This document shows positions 1 to 6,042 of a stretch of DNA of 6,042 nt, in pieces. Origin of the DNA: an uncultured Planctomycetaceae bacterium. Lineage in GTDB: Bacteria > Planctomycetota > Planctomycetia > Planctomycetales > Planctomycetaceae. The notes below the pieces were generated by a model, which worked only from the letters and a program-made list of their open reading frames with translations, had not been told where the DNA came from and ran no database searches. The position numbers and the translations under genes are program-made. Position 1 is the stretch's first letter; the number at the start of each line of letters is the position of its first letter. Where the stretch lies: contig CAIXQV010000927.1 in NCBI GenBank assembly GCA_903921605.1, positions 1 to 6,042 of the forward strand, in the 5' to 3' direction.

Positions 1-1
1 G

Positions 2-127
2 ATCGAACGCACGATCAGCTGGCTTCAATATCAAAGACGACTCCTCGTCCGACATGAAAGACACGCCCACCTCTTCGAAGGATTCCTACATCTGGCTTGC
101 ATGATGCTATGCCTGAAGGGGTTTTGA
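2..127 (+). CDS. IS5-family DDE transposase, C-terminal fragment (5' end outside window)
   Basis: Reading frame 2 is open from the window edge to TGA at 125-127 and gives 41 residues starting IERTISWLQYQRRLLVRHER and ending in FEGFLHLACMMLCLKGF. This is the characteristic C-terminus of IS5-family transposases: the (V/I)ERT-x-x-WL...RRL-x-x-R-x-E block, where the Glu of ERT is expected to be the last acid of the DDE triad, followed by the FLHLAC hydrophobic helix. The enzyme would cut and join the IS ends. Nothing in the visible part is broken; the first two DDE acids lie upstream of the window, so whether the copy is functional cannot be judged. It is too short to be called by a simple ORF finder, because no start codon lies inside the window. 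Confidence 0.85.
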   Translation: MERTISWLQYQRRLLVRHERHAHLFEGFLHLACMMLCLKGF

Positions 128-135
128 AACTGCCT
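121..135 (+). repeat. Putative right terminal inverted repeat of the IS5-family element
   Basis: The stretch GTTTTGAAACTGCCT overlaps the transposase stop codon and sits immediately before the CTAG junction with the YfhO frame. Its reverse complement would begin AGGCAGTTTCAAAAC, the style of left ends seen in IS5-family elements. The matching left copy is outside the window, so this is inferred from position and style. Confidence 0.5.
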
Positions 136-495
136 CTAGTAAAGATCGTGTCAGATCGCCCCGGGTTGATTGCAGTCGACGTTGAATGCTCATCCAGCCA
201 ACTCCTGATTCTTTCCGAGAGCTATTCACCCGGCTGGAAAGTCACTGTGAATGGAGAGATGTCCTCGATTCTCAGAGCGGAAGTGGACTACATGGCTTGT
301 GAGATTCCCGCTGGCCAGTCCCGCGTGCAGTTTCGCTTCGAGCCGGATAGTGTGACTGCTGGCTTTCGGATCTCCGTGACTTCTCTTTCGTTCTTGTGCC
401 TTGGAGCCGCGGTGTTCTACCTTCTGAAGTTCCGTCAGATCTCTCAAAGAAAACCGGATGTGGGGCGAACGACCACAGATTCGCTAACACATTAA
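136..495 (+). pseudogene. YfhO-family membrane protein, 3' remnant cut by the IS5-family element
   Basis: Frame 1 from the IS junction to TAA at 493-495 encodes about 119 residues resembling the extreme C-terminus of bacterial YfhO-like multi-pass membrane proteins, which are usually 700-900 residues and are linked to polytopic glycosyltransferase-type functions. The recognisable part is a periplasmic beta-rich module with LLILSESYSPGWKVTVNG (about residues 23-40), then ILRAEVDYMACEIPAGQSRV and FRFEPDS, followed by one hydrophobic segment (SVTSLSFLCLGAAVFYLL, about 80-97) and a basic tail. The family pattern is 'vlse.yyPGW.a.vdG....ilra......v.vpaG.h.v.f.y.P'. Possible starts at 97 (TTG) and 109 (ATG) lie in IS DNA and are probably artefacts, since the upstream frame is interrupted by TGA at 55-57. 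The 5' part of the gene may survive on the far side of the IS. A short tail-derived protein being made is possible but unlikely to be functional. Confidence 0.7.
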
Positions 496-514
496 AACAA
501 CCGTCTGACGAATT

Positions 515-1060
515 ATGGACTGGACTCTGATCTCGTTTTGGTCGCTCGCTCTTTTGCTGATTGTGGTCAATGCCGGAAGCCTGGTCCTGAACCTGCTCCT
601 TCTTCCCGGTAACTGGCTGATGGTCGCGAGTTTGACCATTTATTTGCTTGGCACCAGTTTCGAACACGGTCCGACATGGACCATCCTGATCATTTCAGTG
701 GCGCTTGCGGCTCTGGGCGAACTGCTCGAACTGATGCTTGGTTCTGCCAAAGCCGCAAAGAAAGGTGCCAGTCGCCGAGCCATGCTGTTGTCGTTGGTGC
801 TGTCGTTTGTCGGCAGCATTGCCGGAACATTTCTGATACCGATCCCGGTGGTCGGCAGCGTCATCGGAGCTATCCTCGGTGCCGCTGCCGGTGCCTTTGG
901 CGGCGCGTGGCTAGGCGAAGCATGGATCGGCACCGAGATGACTCGCCGCAACGAAATTGGCACCGCTGCAATGTCCGGGCGATTAATCGGAATGATTGCC
1001 AAGTTTGCGATCGGAACGGCGATCTTCGCCATTCAGATGGTCAGTTTTTTCTTTCGGTAG
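515..1060 (+). CDS. DUF456 domain-containing integral membrane protein
   Basis: This 181-residue hydrophobic protein matches the DUF456 family in length and layout; its biochemical role is unknown. Predicted membrane segments lie at about 6-27, 34-47, 55-76, 88-107, 109-134 and 156-179. Family hallmarks are the N-terminal LLLLPGNWLM (27-36), the GELLELMLG motif (68-76), the cytoplasmic basic linker AKAAKKGASRR (78-88) and the Gly/Ala-rich hairpin IPIPVVGSVIGAILGAAAGA (108-127) ending in GGAWLGE. The ATG at 515 is the best start because the protein begins directly with a membrane segment and is full length for the family, although no good Shine-Dalgarno precedes it. It starts 19 bp after the yfhO remnant stop, so it may once have been cotranscribed with yfhO; the IS insertion could have altered its expression. 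It converges with the ceramidase-like gene, with 11 bp between the two stops. Confidence 0.85.
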   Translation: MDWTLISFWSLALLLIVVNAGSLVLNLLLLPGNWLMVASLTIYLLGTSFEHGPTWTILIISVALAALGELLELMLGSAKAAKKGASRRAMLLSLVLSFVGSIAGTFLIPIPVVGSVIGAILGAAAGAFGGAWLGEAWIGTEMTRRNEIGTAAMSGRLIGMIAKFAIGTAIFAIQMVSFFFR

Positions 1061-1071
1061 ACCTCAAGCAG

Positions 1072-3201
1072 TTACTGCACAGCCAGCTTCGCAATCTCGT
1101 CAGCCGTCAAGGCTCGATTGAACACCGCGGCTTCATCAAGGCGGCCTTCCCAGTTGGAGTCGTTGTCGCTACGACCGCCGAGCATGAATTCTTCGATCGA
1201 AACGGCCGGAGCTTTACCTTCGATTTCAAGCTTTCCGTTCAGATAGACCTGAACCTTCTCGCCATCGCGAACCAGAACGACATGGCTCCAGACCCAGCGA
1301 GGAATCTGGGTCTTGCCTGCCAGACGCTCCTCTGCAGACTGGCCATGCTGATAAATCAAAGTCCCGGTATGTCCGCTCTTTCCACCGACACCCAGATGCT
1401 CACCAAAATTGCTCAAGCCGTGGTCGTTATCTCGCGAATAAAACCAGCCGCTGACATCACGTCCGTCGTTCGGCATGCCGTTCCAGATCCAGAGCGAAAC
1501 GCTATAAGATGTTCCAAGGTCGGCTGCTCGTGAACGCAGGCGACCGCCAACAAAGTGCGGTGCTCGGTTGGTGGCGTTTGCTCCGCAGAACGCTGCTGAT
1601 TGAGCACCTTCAAGATAATACGTAATCGCAGCTTCATAGTGAGCATCGCGATGATGGCCGCTGAAGTCTGCTGCGACCGGGCCGGTAAATTCATTCAGTC
1701 GCCACCACGCGGCTGGCTTCAGTGATTGAATTGTTTCAGACGCGACCCCAACGGGCAGACCGTAGCTGCGACGAGCTTTCCCGCTGACAGTCTCCAGCAA
1801 GCTAATCGCAGCCTGCGTAATCTTCGCTTCGGCTTTCACTTCCAGGCCTGCCGATCGAGCTTCCCAGGTGTTGTAACCGCCGAAGGCATGCTGTTCGACC
1901 GGCGGAATATAACCATCGCCACCGTTGGCCAGTTCAATCACCATATTGTGCGCCAGAGGACTGGCCGCTTTGATCTTGAGCCCTGTGATGGCATACGTTT
2001 CGTTCGGAGTTGTCGCGATACCGATGTCCCCGATTCGCAAAGCCTGAACGACGATTTCAGCCTGCTGGGCTTCATGCAGGAGGATCTGCTCGCGAGCATA
2101 AACCTCTGTCTGAGTTGTCGGCAGGCGATCTCCGACGTCATTCATGATGCGCTGAGACCATTCCAGCAGTTGCTTGTCGGGAACTCGATACTTCAATGTC
2201 ATTCGCTGTTCGGCCATCGCAATACTGACATCGTCACGATACTGCACACCTTCCAGAACCTTCATCGCGATGTCCAAAAGACCGTTAGCGTACGCGTCGA
2301 TCGTCAGGGCAGGATCCCATGAATCTGGTTTTGTATAGTCACGACGCCAGATGTCGCCGCTGCAACCATGTGACATCATGCCGACAAAGTTGCTGTCCGA
2401 AGCAAGGCGTTGCCTGAGCCCTTCGCTGAACAGTCCAAAGTAATCTGCACTGATGTCGGAATCACCAAAGTAGTGCATCGAGAAATTCCCCAGCACGGCC
2501 AGCGGCTTCCCATCGCGAGTCTGAACAGAGATCAGCGAAAACTGTGGATCTTCCGGTCCGGCTTCACCGACGGCATCGTCCCAGTTGGCTCCGGCATGCA
2601 TATTGGCACGTACGGTGAGATTGCCAAACGGATCTTCTGCGATGCGATCCGGGCGACGAATCCATTGTCGTACAGCGGTATATTCTGGTGCTTCGGCCGA
2701 AGCGAAACCAATCCGAGCCGGCTGTTGAGCCGCCTGAGCAGCCGCGATGACCTGCACAACTTTTTCTCGCAGGAACGGGACGTAATCCGGATCCGCATCA
2801 GTGCCCAGACATCCCATCGACGCAGGGGCCGAGTGAGAATGTGTGGCGGAAATCAGGATGCGATCGGTTGGAATCCCGGTCTTCACCTTCGCAAGAGCCT
2901 TGATGTCGTCCAGAAGGACTCGGCCAATCATACAACTGTCGACAATCACGATCGCCAACTGTTCTTTACCATCGCCGAAGTACAAAGCTCTCGCGTTCAC
3001 TCGGGTTTTGACCTTGTCCAGACTGCGACTAGTCATGCCCCCATTGACCAGCACCGGAAGCTTGTCCGGTGTGACATCCACTACTGCAGCGCCGGCCTTG
3101 AAGTCAGCTTTGGCCAGACCTGGAGCTGATATCAGCAACGTCGCAAAAATGAGCAGGAGTTGAGCCTGAAAAGTACTTTTCGAAGCAGAGGCTGTGATCA
3201 T
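1072..3201 (-). CDS. Secreted neutral/alkaline ceramidase-like hydrolase with C-terminal LamG domain
   Basis: This 709-residue protein begins with a signal peptide (MITASASK, hydrophobic LLLIFATLLISAP, then LAKA; cleavage likely after Ala32), so it is exported. Residues about 34-480 resemble the neutral/alkaline non-lysosomal ceramidase family, zinc hydrolases that cleave the amide bond of ceramide. Seen are AGAAVVDVTP near the N-terminus, the metal-ligand type motif ILISATHSHSAP (His121, His123), NFSMHYFGDSDISADYFG (His243), a HGCSGDIWRRDY block (278-289), and GDGYIPP...FGGYNTWEARS (428-449). Residues about 497-709 form a LamG/concanavalin A-like module (AAWWRLNEF, SYSVSLWIWNG, WVWSHVVLVRDG, VYLNGKL, WEGRLDEAAVFNRALTADEI), probably for carbohydrate or surface binding. 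The ATG at 3201 is chosen because it places the signal peptide at the N-terminus and has GGAGA 7 nt upstream. A longer in-frame start at 3417 would add 72 residues translated from a palindromic repeat and is rejected. True substrate is uncertain; planctomycetes have many divergent paralogues with unknown substrates. Confidence 0.85.
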   Translation of the reverse strand: MITASASKSTFQAQLLLIFATLLISAPGLAKADFKAGAAVVDVTPDKLPVLVNGGMTSRSLDKVKTRVNARALYFGDGKEQLAIVIVDSCMIGRVLLDDIKALAKVKTGIPTDRILISATHSHSAPASMGCLGTDADPDYVPFLREKVVQVIAAAQAAQQPARIGFASAEAPEYTAVRQWIRRPDRIAEDPFGNLTVRANMHAGANWDDAVGEAGPEDPQFSLISVQTRDGKPLAVLGNFSMHYFGDSDISADYFGLFSEGLRQRLASDSNFVGMMSHGCSGDIWRRDYTKPDSWDPALTIDAYANGLLDIAMKVLEGVQYRDDVSIAMAEQRMTLKYRVPDKQLLEWSQRIMNDVGDRLPTTQTEVYAREQILLHEAQQAEIVVQALRIGDIGIATTPNETYAITGLKIKAASPLAHNMVIELANGGDGYIPPVEQHAFGGYNTWEARSAGLEVKAEAKITQAAISLLETVSGKARRSYGLPVGVASETIQSLKPAAWWRLNEFTGPVAADFSGHHRDAHYEAAITYYLEGAQSAAFCGANATNRAPHFVGGRLRSRAADLGTSYSVSLWIWNGMPNDGRDVSGWFYSRDNDHGLSNFGEHLGVGGKSGHTGTLIYQHGQSAEERLAGKTQIPRWVWSHVVLVRDGEKVQVYLNGKLEIEGKAPAVSIEEFMLGGRSDNDSNWEGRLDEAAVFNRALTADEIAKLAVQ

Positions 3202-3208
3202 CTTGAGA

Positions 3209-3213
3209 TCTCC
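3209..3213 (-). promoter_or_regulatory. Ribosome binding site for the ceramidase-like gene
   Basis: On the - strand GGAGA lies 7 nt before the ATG at 3201-3199. It supports this start over the upstream in-frame ATG at 3417, which would put a repeat-derived low-quality segment ahead of the signal peptide. Confidence 0.6.
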
Positions 3214-3310
3214 ACGACAGAGGATTGCCGAAGCTGGGGAGGAGTTTTTTGAGGAGGGAGGCTGGCGCCGCGAGGCGAAAGTTGTTGAGTGCTGAAATCG
3301 CGAATCTTGT

Positions 3311-3361
3311 CCCGTTGGCGGAGCGACGGGTGTACCGTAGACCCGTCGCTCCGCCAACGGG
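3311..3361. repeat. Perfect 21-bp inverted repeat, REP-like palindromic element
   Basis: The left arm (3311-3331, beginning CCCGTTGGCGGAGCGACGGG) and right arm (3341-3361, ending GCTCCGCCAACGGG) are exact reverse complements over 21 bp, separated by a 9-base loop GTACCGTAG. The arms are GC-rich and the hairpin would be very stable. No T-tract follows on either strand, so it is not a classical intrinsic terminator. Because it is a palindrome with open frames, both strands translate to nearly the same peptide: PLAERRVYGTPVAPPTG on - and PLAERRVYRRPVAPPTG on +. Such shared peptides at the edges of spurious ORFs are a sign of a dispersed element. It sits in the gap between two tandem - strand genes, where it could attenuate readthrough or stabilise an mRNA end. 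Confidence 0.8.
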
Positions 3362-3462
3362 CGATTCATCTCAGCAACGACCTGCAGCATTCTGGTCGAA
3401 CCAATCACGTCTCGCAAACGCCACAGACAAATTGGTCGTTATGCCTCTGCAGTTCGCACCGA

Positions 3463-6042
3463 TCACTTTTCTTGCGTGGCCCGCTTTCGGCCTCCGGGCT
3501 TTTTTTCATTCTCAGCCTCCAGCGATGTCGAAAAGGGATCAGGCGTGCCGGACTGCCGTGAGATCTCCGATACTGTGCTTGCAAGTCGAGTCTCTTTCGG
3601 TGCGGATCTGCCGTTGCGAGCCGCTTCGATTGTTTCTACCAACTTTTGCAACTGCTCGGTCGGCCGTCGGAACCAATCAAGGCTCCACAGATGATGAATC
3701 ATCCAGCCCTGACTCTGCAGTACTCCGTCTGTCGTGCGATTGCGATCTCGAGCTGATCGAGCGGAACTCCATGTTTCGCCGTCGACGATAATTCCCATCA
3801 AATAGCGACTGGAATTGTCCGGATCGATAATCGCCAGATCCACATAAAGCCCGGCCAGTCCGACCTGCTTCACGACGGAGTATCCTCGTTCCTCCAGTTG
3901 ACGTGCCACGACATCCGCAAACCGATCGCTGGAGCGGCCGCCTCGTGCGGCATCAAACTCGCCGCCTTTCTCCGCGAACCGCAGATACTCACGAAACACC
4001 GCTGGGCCGCGTCCTGTCGCGCGGGTCAAATCGATGTCTTCGGCATGCATCGAAGAAAAGATCTGTAGAACTCTTTTGGCACGAGTCATCAGTACATTCA
4101 AACGACGCTCACCACCGGTCGCAGACACAGGACCAAAGTTTAGAGAAACCTTGCCGTCTTCACCCGGCCCATAACCTACAGACACAAAAATCGCATCCCG
4201 TTCATCGCCTTGCACGTTCTCAAGATTCTTTACAAAGAACGGATCAGCCGCGTTGGGATCGAAGAATGAATCAAGCTCCAGATTGCTGCGTCTCAGCTTC
4301 GCGAGTGATTCCAGAATCGCATCGCGCTGAGTAACGGAGAATGCGGCAACTCCAAGTGTCCACTGCGGACATTCTCGAGCATGGCGAATGATGGCTTCCG
4401 CCACGACGTTGGCTTCGATTTCGTTGCGGCCTTTCAGAAAACGACCGGTTTCCACGAAACGCCATTTGACGCCCAATTCGCCTGATCGCTCAGGAGAAGG
4501 AACAACGTACAACTGATTGTCGTAGAACTCCCGATTCGAAACCGCGATCAGCGATTCATGTTTGCTGCGATAATGCCAACGCAGCATTCTCTGCGGCATA
4601 TTGCGAGCAATCGCCAGACCGAGAATGCTCTCGACATCCCCCGCCTGCATTTCGAGTGAACCTTCTTCGCTGGAGGTATCCCCCAGCATGCGACCGAAGA
4701 ACTGCGTCGGAGGCATCTGTCTGTCATCGCCAACCACAACCATTTGACGACAGCGAGCCGCCGCACCCAGAGCTTCGACCGGTCGAACCTGCGAGGCTTC
4801 ATCAATCAGCAGCATGTCGAACTCAAGAACCCCCGGCTCCAGATACTGCGCGACCGACAACGGACTCATCATGAACACTGGTTTCACTGCCTGCACAGCA
4901 GTGCCAGCTCGTGCGAGAAGTTCGCGGAGAGGCAGATGCCGACGCTGTTTCTGCATTTCATGTTTCAGCAGCTGAACAGCCTCAGGCGTGTGGCCTTCGC
5001 GAGGACGTCCGATCCCCTTCCAGTGCGCGTCAGCGACTTCTGCACGAGCGATCTCCAGACGTCGAATATCGAGGCTGCAGAATTCTTCGATGAGTGTTTC
5101 GAACTTAACTCCTTCAAACGTTTCCAGATTTGCAGATTGCTGCAGGACAGCTCGGAGGAGAGCTTCTGCCCGAGCAAATCGAAAAACAGTCGGTGCATCC
5201 TTGGGAGAAATTCGGCCGGTGCTGATTCTTTCCACGAGCACTCCGCCGCCAATAGTCGCCGCAGCAGAATTTGAACGTCGATAGGTCTGCCACTGCTGAA
5301 GTCCTTCTGGATTCTTTGACCATTCCACCAGTCGCCGTCGAATCTCTGTCAGAGCAATGTCTTCCAATGATGTCACGGAATCTGCAATGTGGGCGGTCGC
5401 GGAGACCCAATCGCGGAGCGGGCGATCATCGAGGTGAAGATCCGGCCTTTCGGTTCCAAAAGCGACTGAGAAATCCAGTTGCAACGATTCGCCCAGACGA
5501 CGATACCCTTTCAGAAACACATCCAGCTTTTGAGCAACGTCCGTGGCAAGGCGTTTGAGTTCCTCCCTGGATTCCAACGAAGCCAACATCGAGCGGAATC
5601 GTGGCGAGACGCCCGATTTCACCGTGGCATCATCCCACGCTTCCCAAGTCGCAATGCGTTTCAGATCAGTCTGCGGACCAAGCCATAAACGCCCAAAGAC
5701 GTTGCTTGCAAAAGTATCGGCCTCGGCTAGTTTTTTGACAGCGATCTGCCGTCTGTGCAGAAGCTCAAAGATGTTGAGGCGTGCTTCAAATGTTCCAGGT
5801 TGTGGCCCGGCCAGAAGACTCTTCAGCGTTTGCCGAGCTTTACGATACGGCGCGTGGAGCATACGACAGAGACATCGACCGTACATCGTGTAGGCATGGA
5901 GGTCTTCGGCAACATCAAGATCCCAGGCGGACTCAGTCACCTTGCCCCGCAGCTTCTCATTCGCTTCAAGAATCGCGCGAGCGTGGTCGGCCAGTTCTTT
6001 AATGGCGTAGCGATGATCGGTCCAGATCAGATTTGCCGCCGC
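3463..6042 (-). CDS. Large UPF1-type SF1 helicase with C-terminal Vsr-like (MTES_1575-type) domain, 5' end outside window
   Basis: The frame is open from the TGA at 3465-3463 through the right edge, giving 859 residues of a larger protein; a GTG at 5940 is internal because the frame continues upstream in helical sequence (IKELADHARAILEANEKLRG). Counting from the window edge: residues 1 to about 385 are a mostly helical insertion domain; MSPLSVAQYL (392-401) precedes Walker B DEASQ (414-418), motif III GDDRQMPPTQFF (438-449), WHYRSKHESLI (489-499), motif V ENVQGDERD (608-616) and motif VI LNVLMTRAKR (648-657) with arginine fingers. These identify an ATP-dependent nucleic-acid helicase of the UPF1/DNA2-like SF1 group. 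Residues about 705-800 match the REase_MTES_1575 Vsr-like fold (RGYSVVKQVGLAGLYVDLAI, then VDGETW, SARDRNR, GW, LWSLDWF), followed by a basic Ser/Lys-rich tail. Walker A and any DUF4011 domain must lie upstream. The architecture is linked to anti-phage defence (Hhe-type) but is also widespread outside defence islands. Two acidic residues usual in the nuclease site are replaced. Confidence 0.85.
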   Translation of the reverse strand, partial: AAANLIWTDHRYAIKELADHARAILEANEKLRGKVTESAWDLDVAEDLHAYTMYGRCLCRMLHAPYRKARQTLKSLLAGPQPGTFEARLNIFELLHRRQIAVKKLAEADTFASNVFGRLWLGPQTDLKRIATWEAWDDATVKSGVSPRFRSMLASLESREELKRLATDVAQKLDVFLKGYRRLGESLQLDFSVAFGTERPDLHLDDRPLRDWVSATAHIADSVTSLEDIALTEIRRRLVEWSKNPEGLQQWQTYRRSNSAAATIGGGVLVERISTGRISPKDAPTVFRFARAEALLRAVLQQSANLETFEGVKFETLIEEFCSLDIRRLEIARAEVADAHWKGIGRPREGHTPEAVQLLKHEMQKQRRHLPLRELLARAGTAVQAVKPVFMMSPLSVAQYLEPGVLEFDMLLIDEASQVRPVEALGAAARCRQMVVVGDDRQMPPTQFFGRMLGDTSSEEGSLEMQAGDVESILGLAIARNMPQRMLRWHYRSKHESLIAVSNREFYDNQLYVVPSPERSGELGVKWRFVETGRFLKGRNEIEANVVAEAIIRHARECPQWTLGVAAFSVTQRDAILESLAKLRRSNLELDSFFDPNAADPFFVKNLENVQGDERDAIFVSVGYGPGEDGKVSLNFGPVSATGGERRLNVLMTRAKRVLQIFSSMHAEDIDLTRATGRGPAVFREYLRFAEKGGEFDAARGGRSSDRFADVVARQLEERGYSVVKQVGLAGLYVDLAIIDPDNSSRYLMGIIVDGETWSSARSARDRNRTTDGVLQSQGWMIHHLWSLDWFRRPTEQLQKLVETIEAARNGRSAPKETRLASTVSEISRQSGTPDPFSTSLEAENEKKPGGRKRATQEK

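Larger units (their letters stand above)
1..135 (+). mobile_element. Right-hand end of an IS5-family insertion sequence (partial)
   Basis: The left edge of the window lies inside an insertion sequence. The + strand encodes the C-terminus of an IS5-family transposase (stop at 125-127), and the transposase stop falls inside a short terminal stretch GTTTTGAAACTGCCT (121-135), as is common in compact IS5-family elements where the ORF runs into the inverted repeat. Directly after it comes CTAG (136-139), which fits the YTAR/CTAG type targets used by several IS5 subgroups. From there the reading frame switches to a YfhO-like protein. The exact boundary (135 or 136) is inferred, because the left end and the second target copy lie outside the window. 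Confidence 0.75.
3202..3462. other. Intergenic region between helicase and ceramidase-like genes
   Basis: This 261-bp gap holds the RBS of the downstream gene (3209-3213), the inverted repeat (3311-3361) and, between them, a purine-rich stretch on the + strand (3235-3262, GGGGAGGAGTTTTTTGAGGA and following) plus a tiny hairpin CGCC-GCGA-GGCG (3266-3277). I see no convincing sigma-70 promoter for the ceramidase-like gene. The open frames across it are translations of the repeat-rich DNA with no protein-like features. The stretch 3228-3361 may all belong to one repeat unit, which cannot be tested inside this window. Confidence 0.5.

Noticed and set aside
97..135. TTG (97) or ATG (109) as true start of a small + strand gene ending at 495
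   Set aside because: These codons lie within the IS5 transposase coding region and its terminal repeat; family similarity to YfhO starts only after the CTAG junction.
1061..1071. Bidirectional terminator between the convergent genes
   Set aside because: The 11-bp gap contains no inverted repeat or T-tract; only a T6 run inside the DUF456 3' end is seen.
676..1533. 285-codon open frame on the + strand
   Set aside because: It spans the DUF456 gene in another frame and the antisense of the ceramidase gene, with composition (many Arg, His, Cys, Ser) typical of a shadow frame and no domain-like pattern.
1726..3129. Long + strand open frames of 198 and 239 codons opposite the ceramidase-like gene
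   Set aside because: They are antisense to a well-supported coding sequence and show no recognisable motifs.
3479..3506. Terminator-like GCCCG...CGGGC stem followed by seven T on the + strand
   Set aside because: It lies inside the 3' coding end of the - strand helicase (encoding the KKPGGRK tail), there is no + strand gene upstream to terminate, and the stem is only 5 bp with an 11-base loop. Probably a by-product of lysine and glycine codons.
3225..3791. 188-codon + strand open frame crossing the palindrome
   Set aside because: Its N-terminal part is the repeat (VPLAERRVYRRPVAPPTG) and the rest is antisense to the helicase C-terminus.
5938..5940. GTG as start of the helicase gene
   Set aside because: The same frame stays open to the window edge with helical protein-like sequence, and the helicase lacks its Walker A motif unless the protein extends upstream.
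1..6042. CRISPR arrays, tRNA or rRNA genes
   Set aside because: No regularly spaced repeats and no tRNA-like cloverleaf or rRNA segments were seen on either strand by reading; a dedicated scan was not possible.

Overview
The window looks like chromosomal DNA from a planctomycete or close relative. GC content is moderate. It encodes a secreted ceramidase-like protein fused to a LamG domain, a very large UPF1-type helicase with a Vsr-like C-terminal domain, a YfhO-type membrane protein remnant and an IS5-family transposase end, a mixture typical of planctomycetal genomes. This assignment is inference from protein style; there is no rRNA or other marker gene.

Layout, left to right. (1) Bases 1 to about 135 are the right-hand end of an IS5-family insertion sequence, with the last 41 codons of its transposase. 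(2) It abuts, apparently at a CTAG target, the last ~119 codons of a YfhO-like membrane protein gene on the + strand, which has therefore lost its 5' part within this window. (3) A small intact DUF456 membrane protein gene follows 19 bp downstream on the + strand. (4) Converging on it with only 11 bp between stop codons is a - strand gene for an exported neutral ceramidase-like hydrolase with a C-terminal LamG/concanavalin A-like domain. (5) A 261-bp gap holds a perfect 21-bp inverted repeat (3311-3361) that looks like a dispersed palindromic element; its translation accounts for the misleading N-terminal extension of the ceramidase reading frame. (6) The rest is the C-terminal 859 codons of a giant SF1 helicase on the - strand, open through the right edge of the window, so its N-terminus (including Walker A) lies outside.

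The genes do not form one obvious pathway. The helicase resembles the DUF4011-helicase-Vsr architecture linked to phage defence, but its nuclease-like domain lacks two acidic residues expected in the active site. The other points of interest are the palindromic repeat and the IS-disrupted yfhO. No complete new multi-gene system is visible here.
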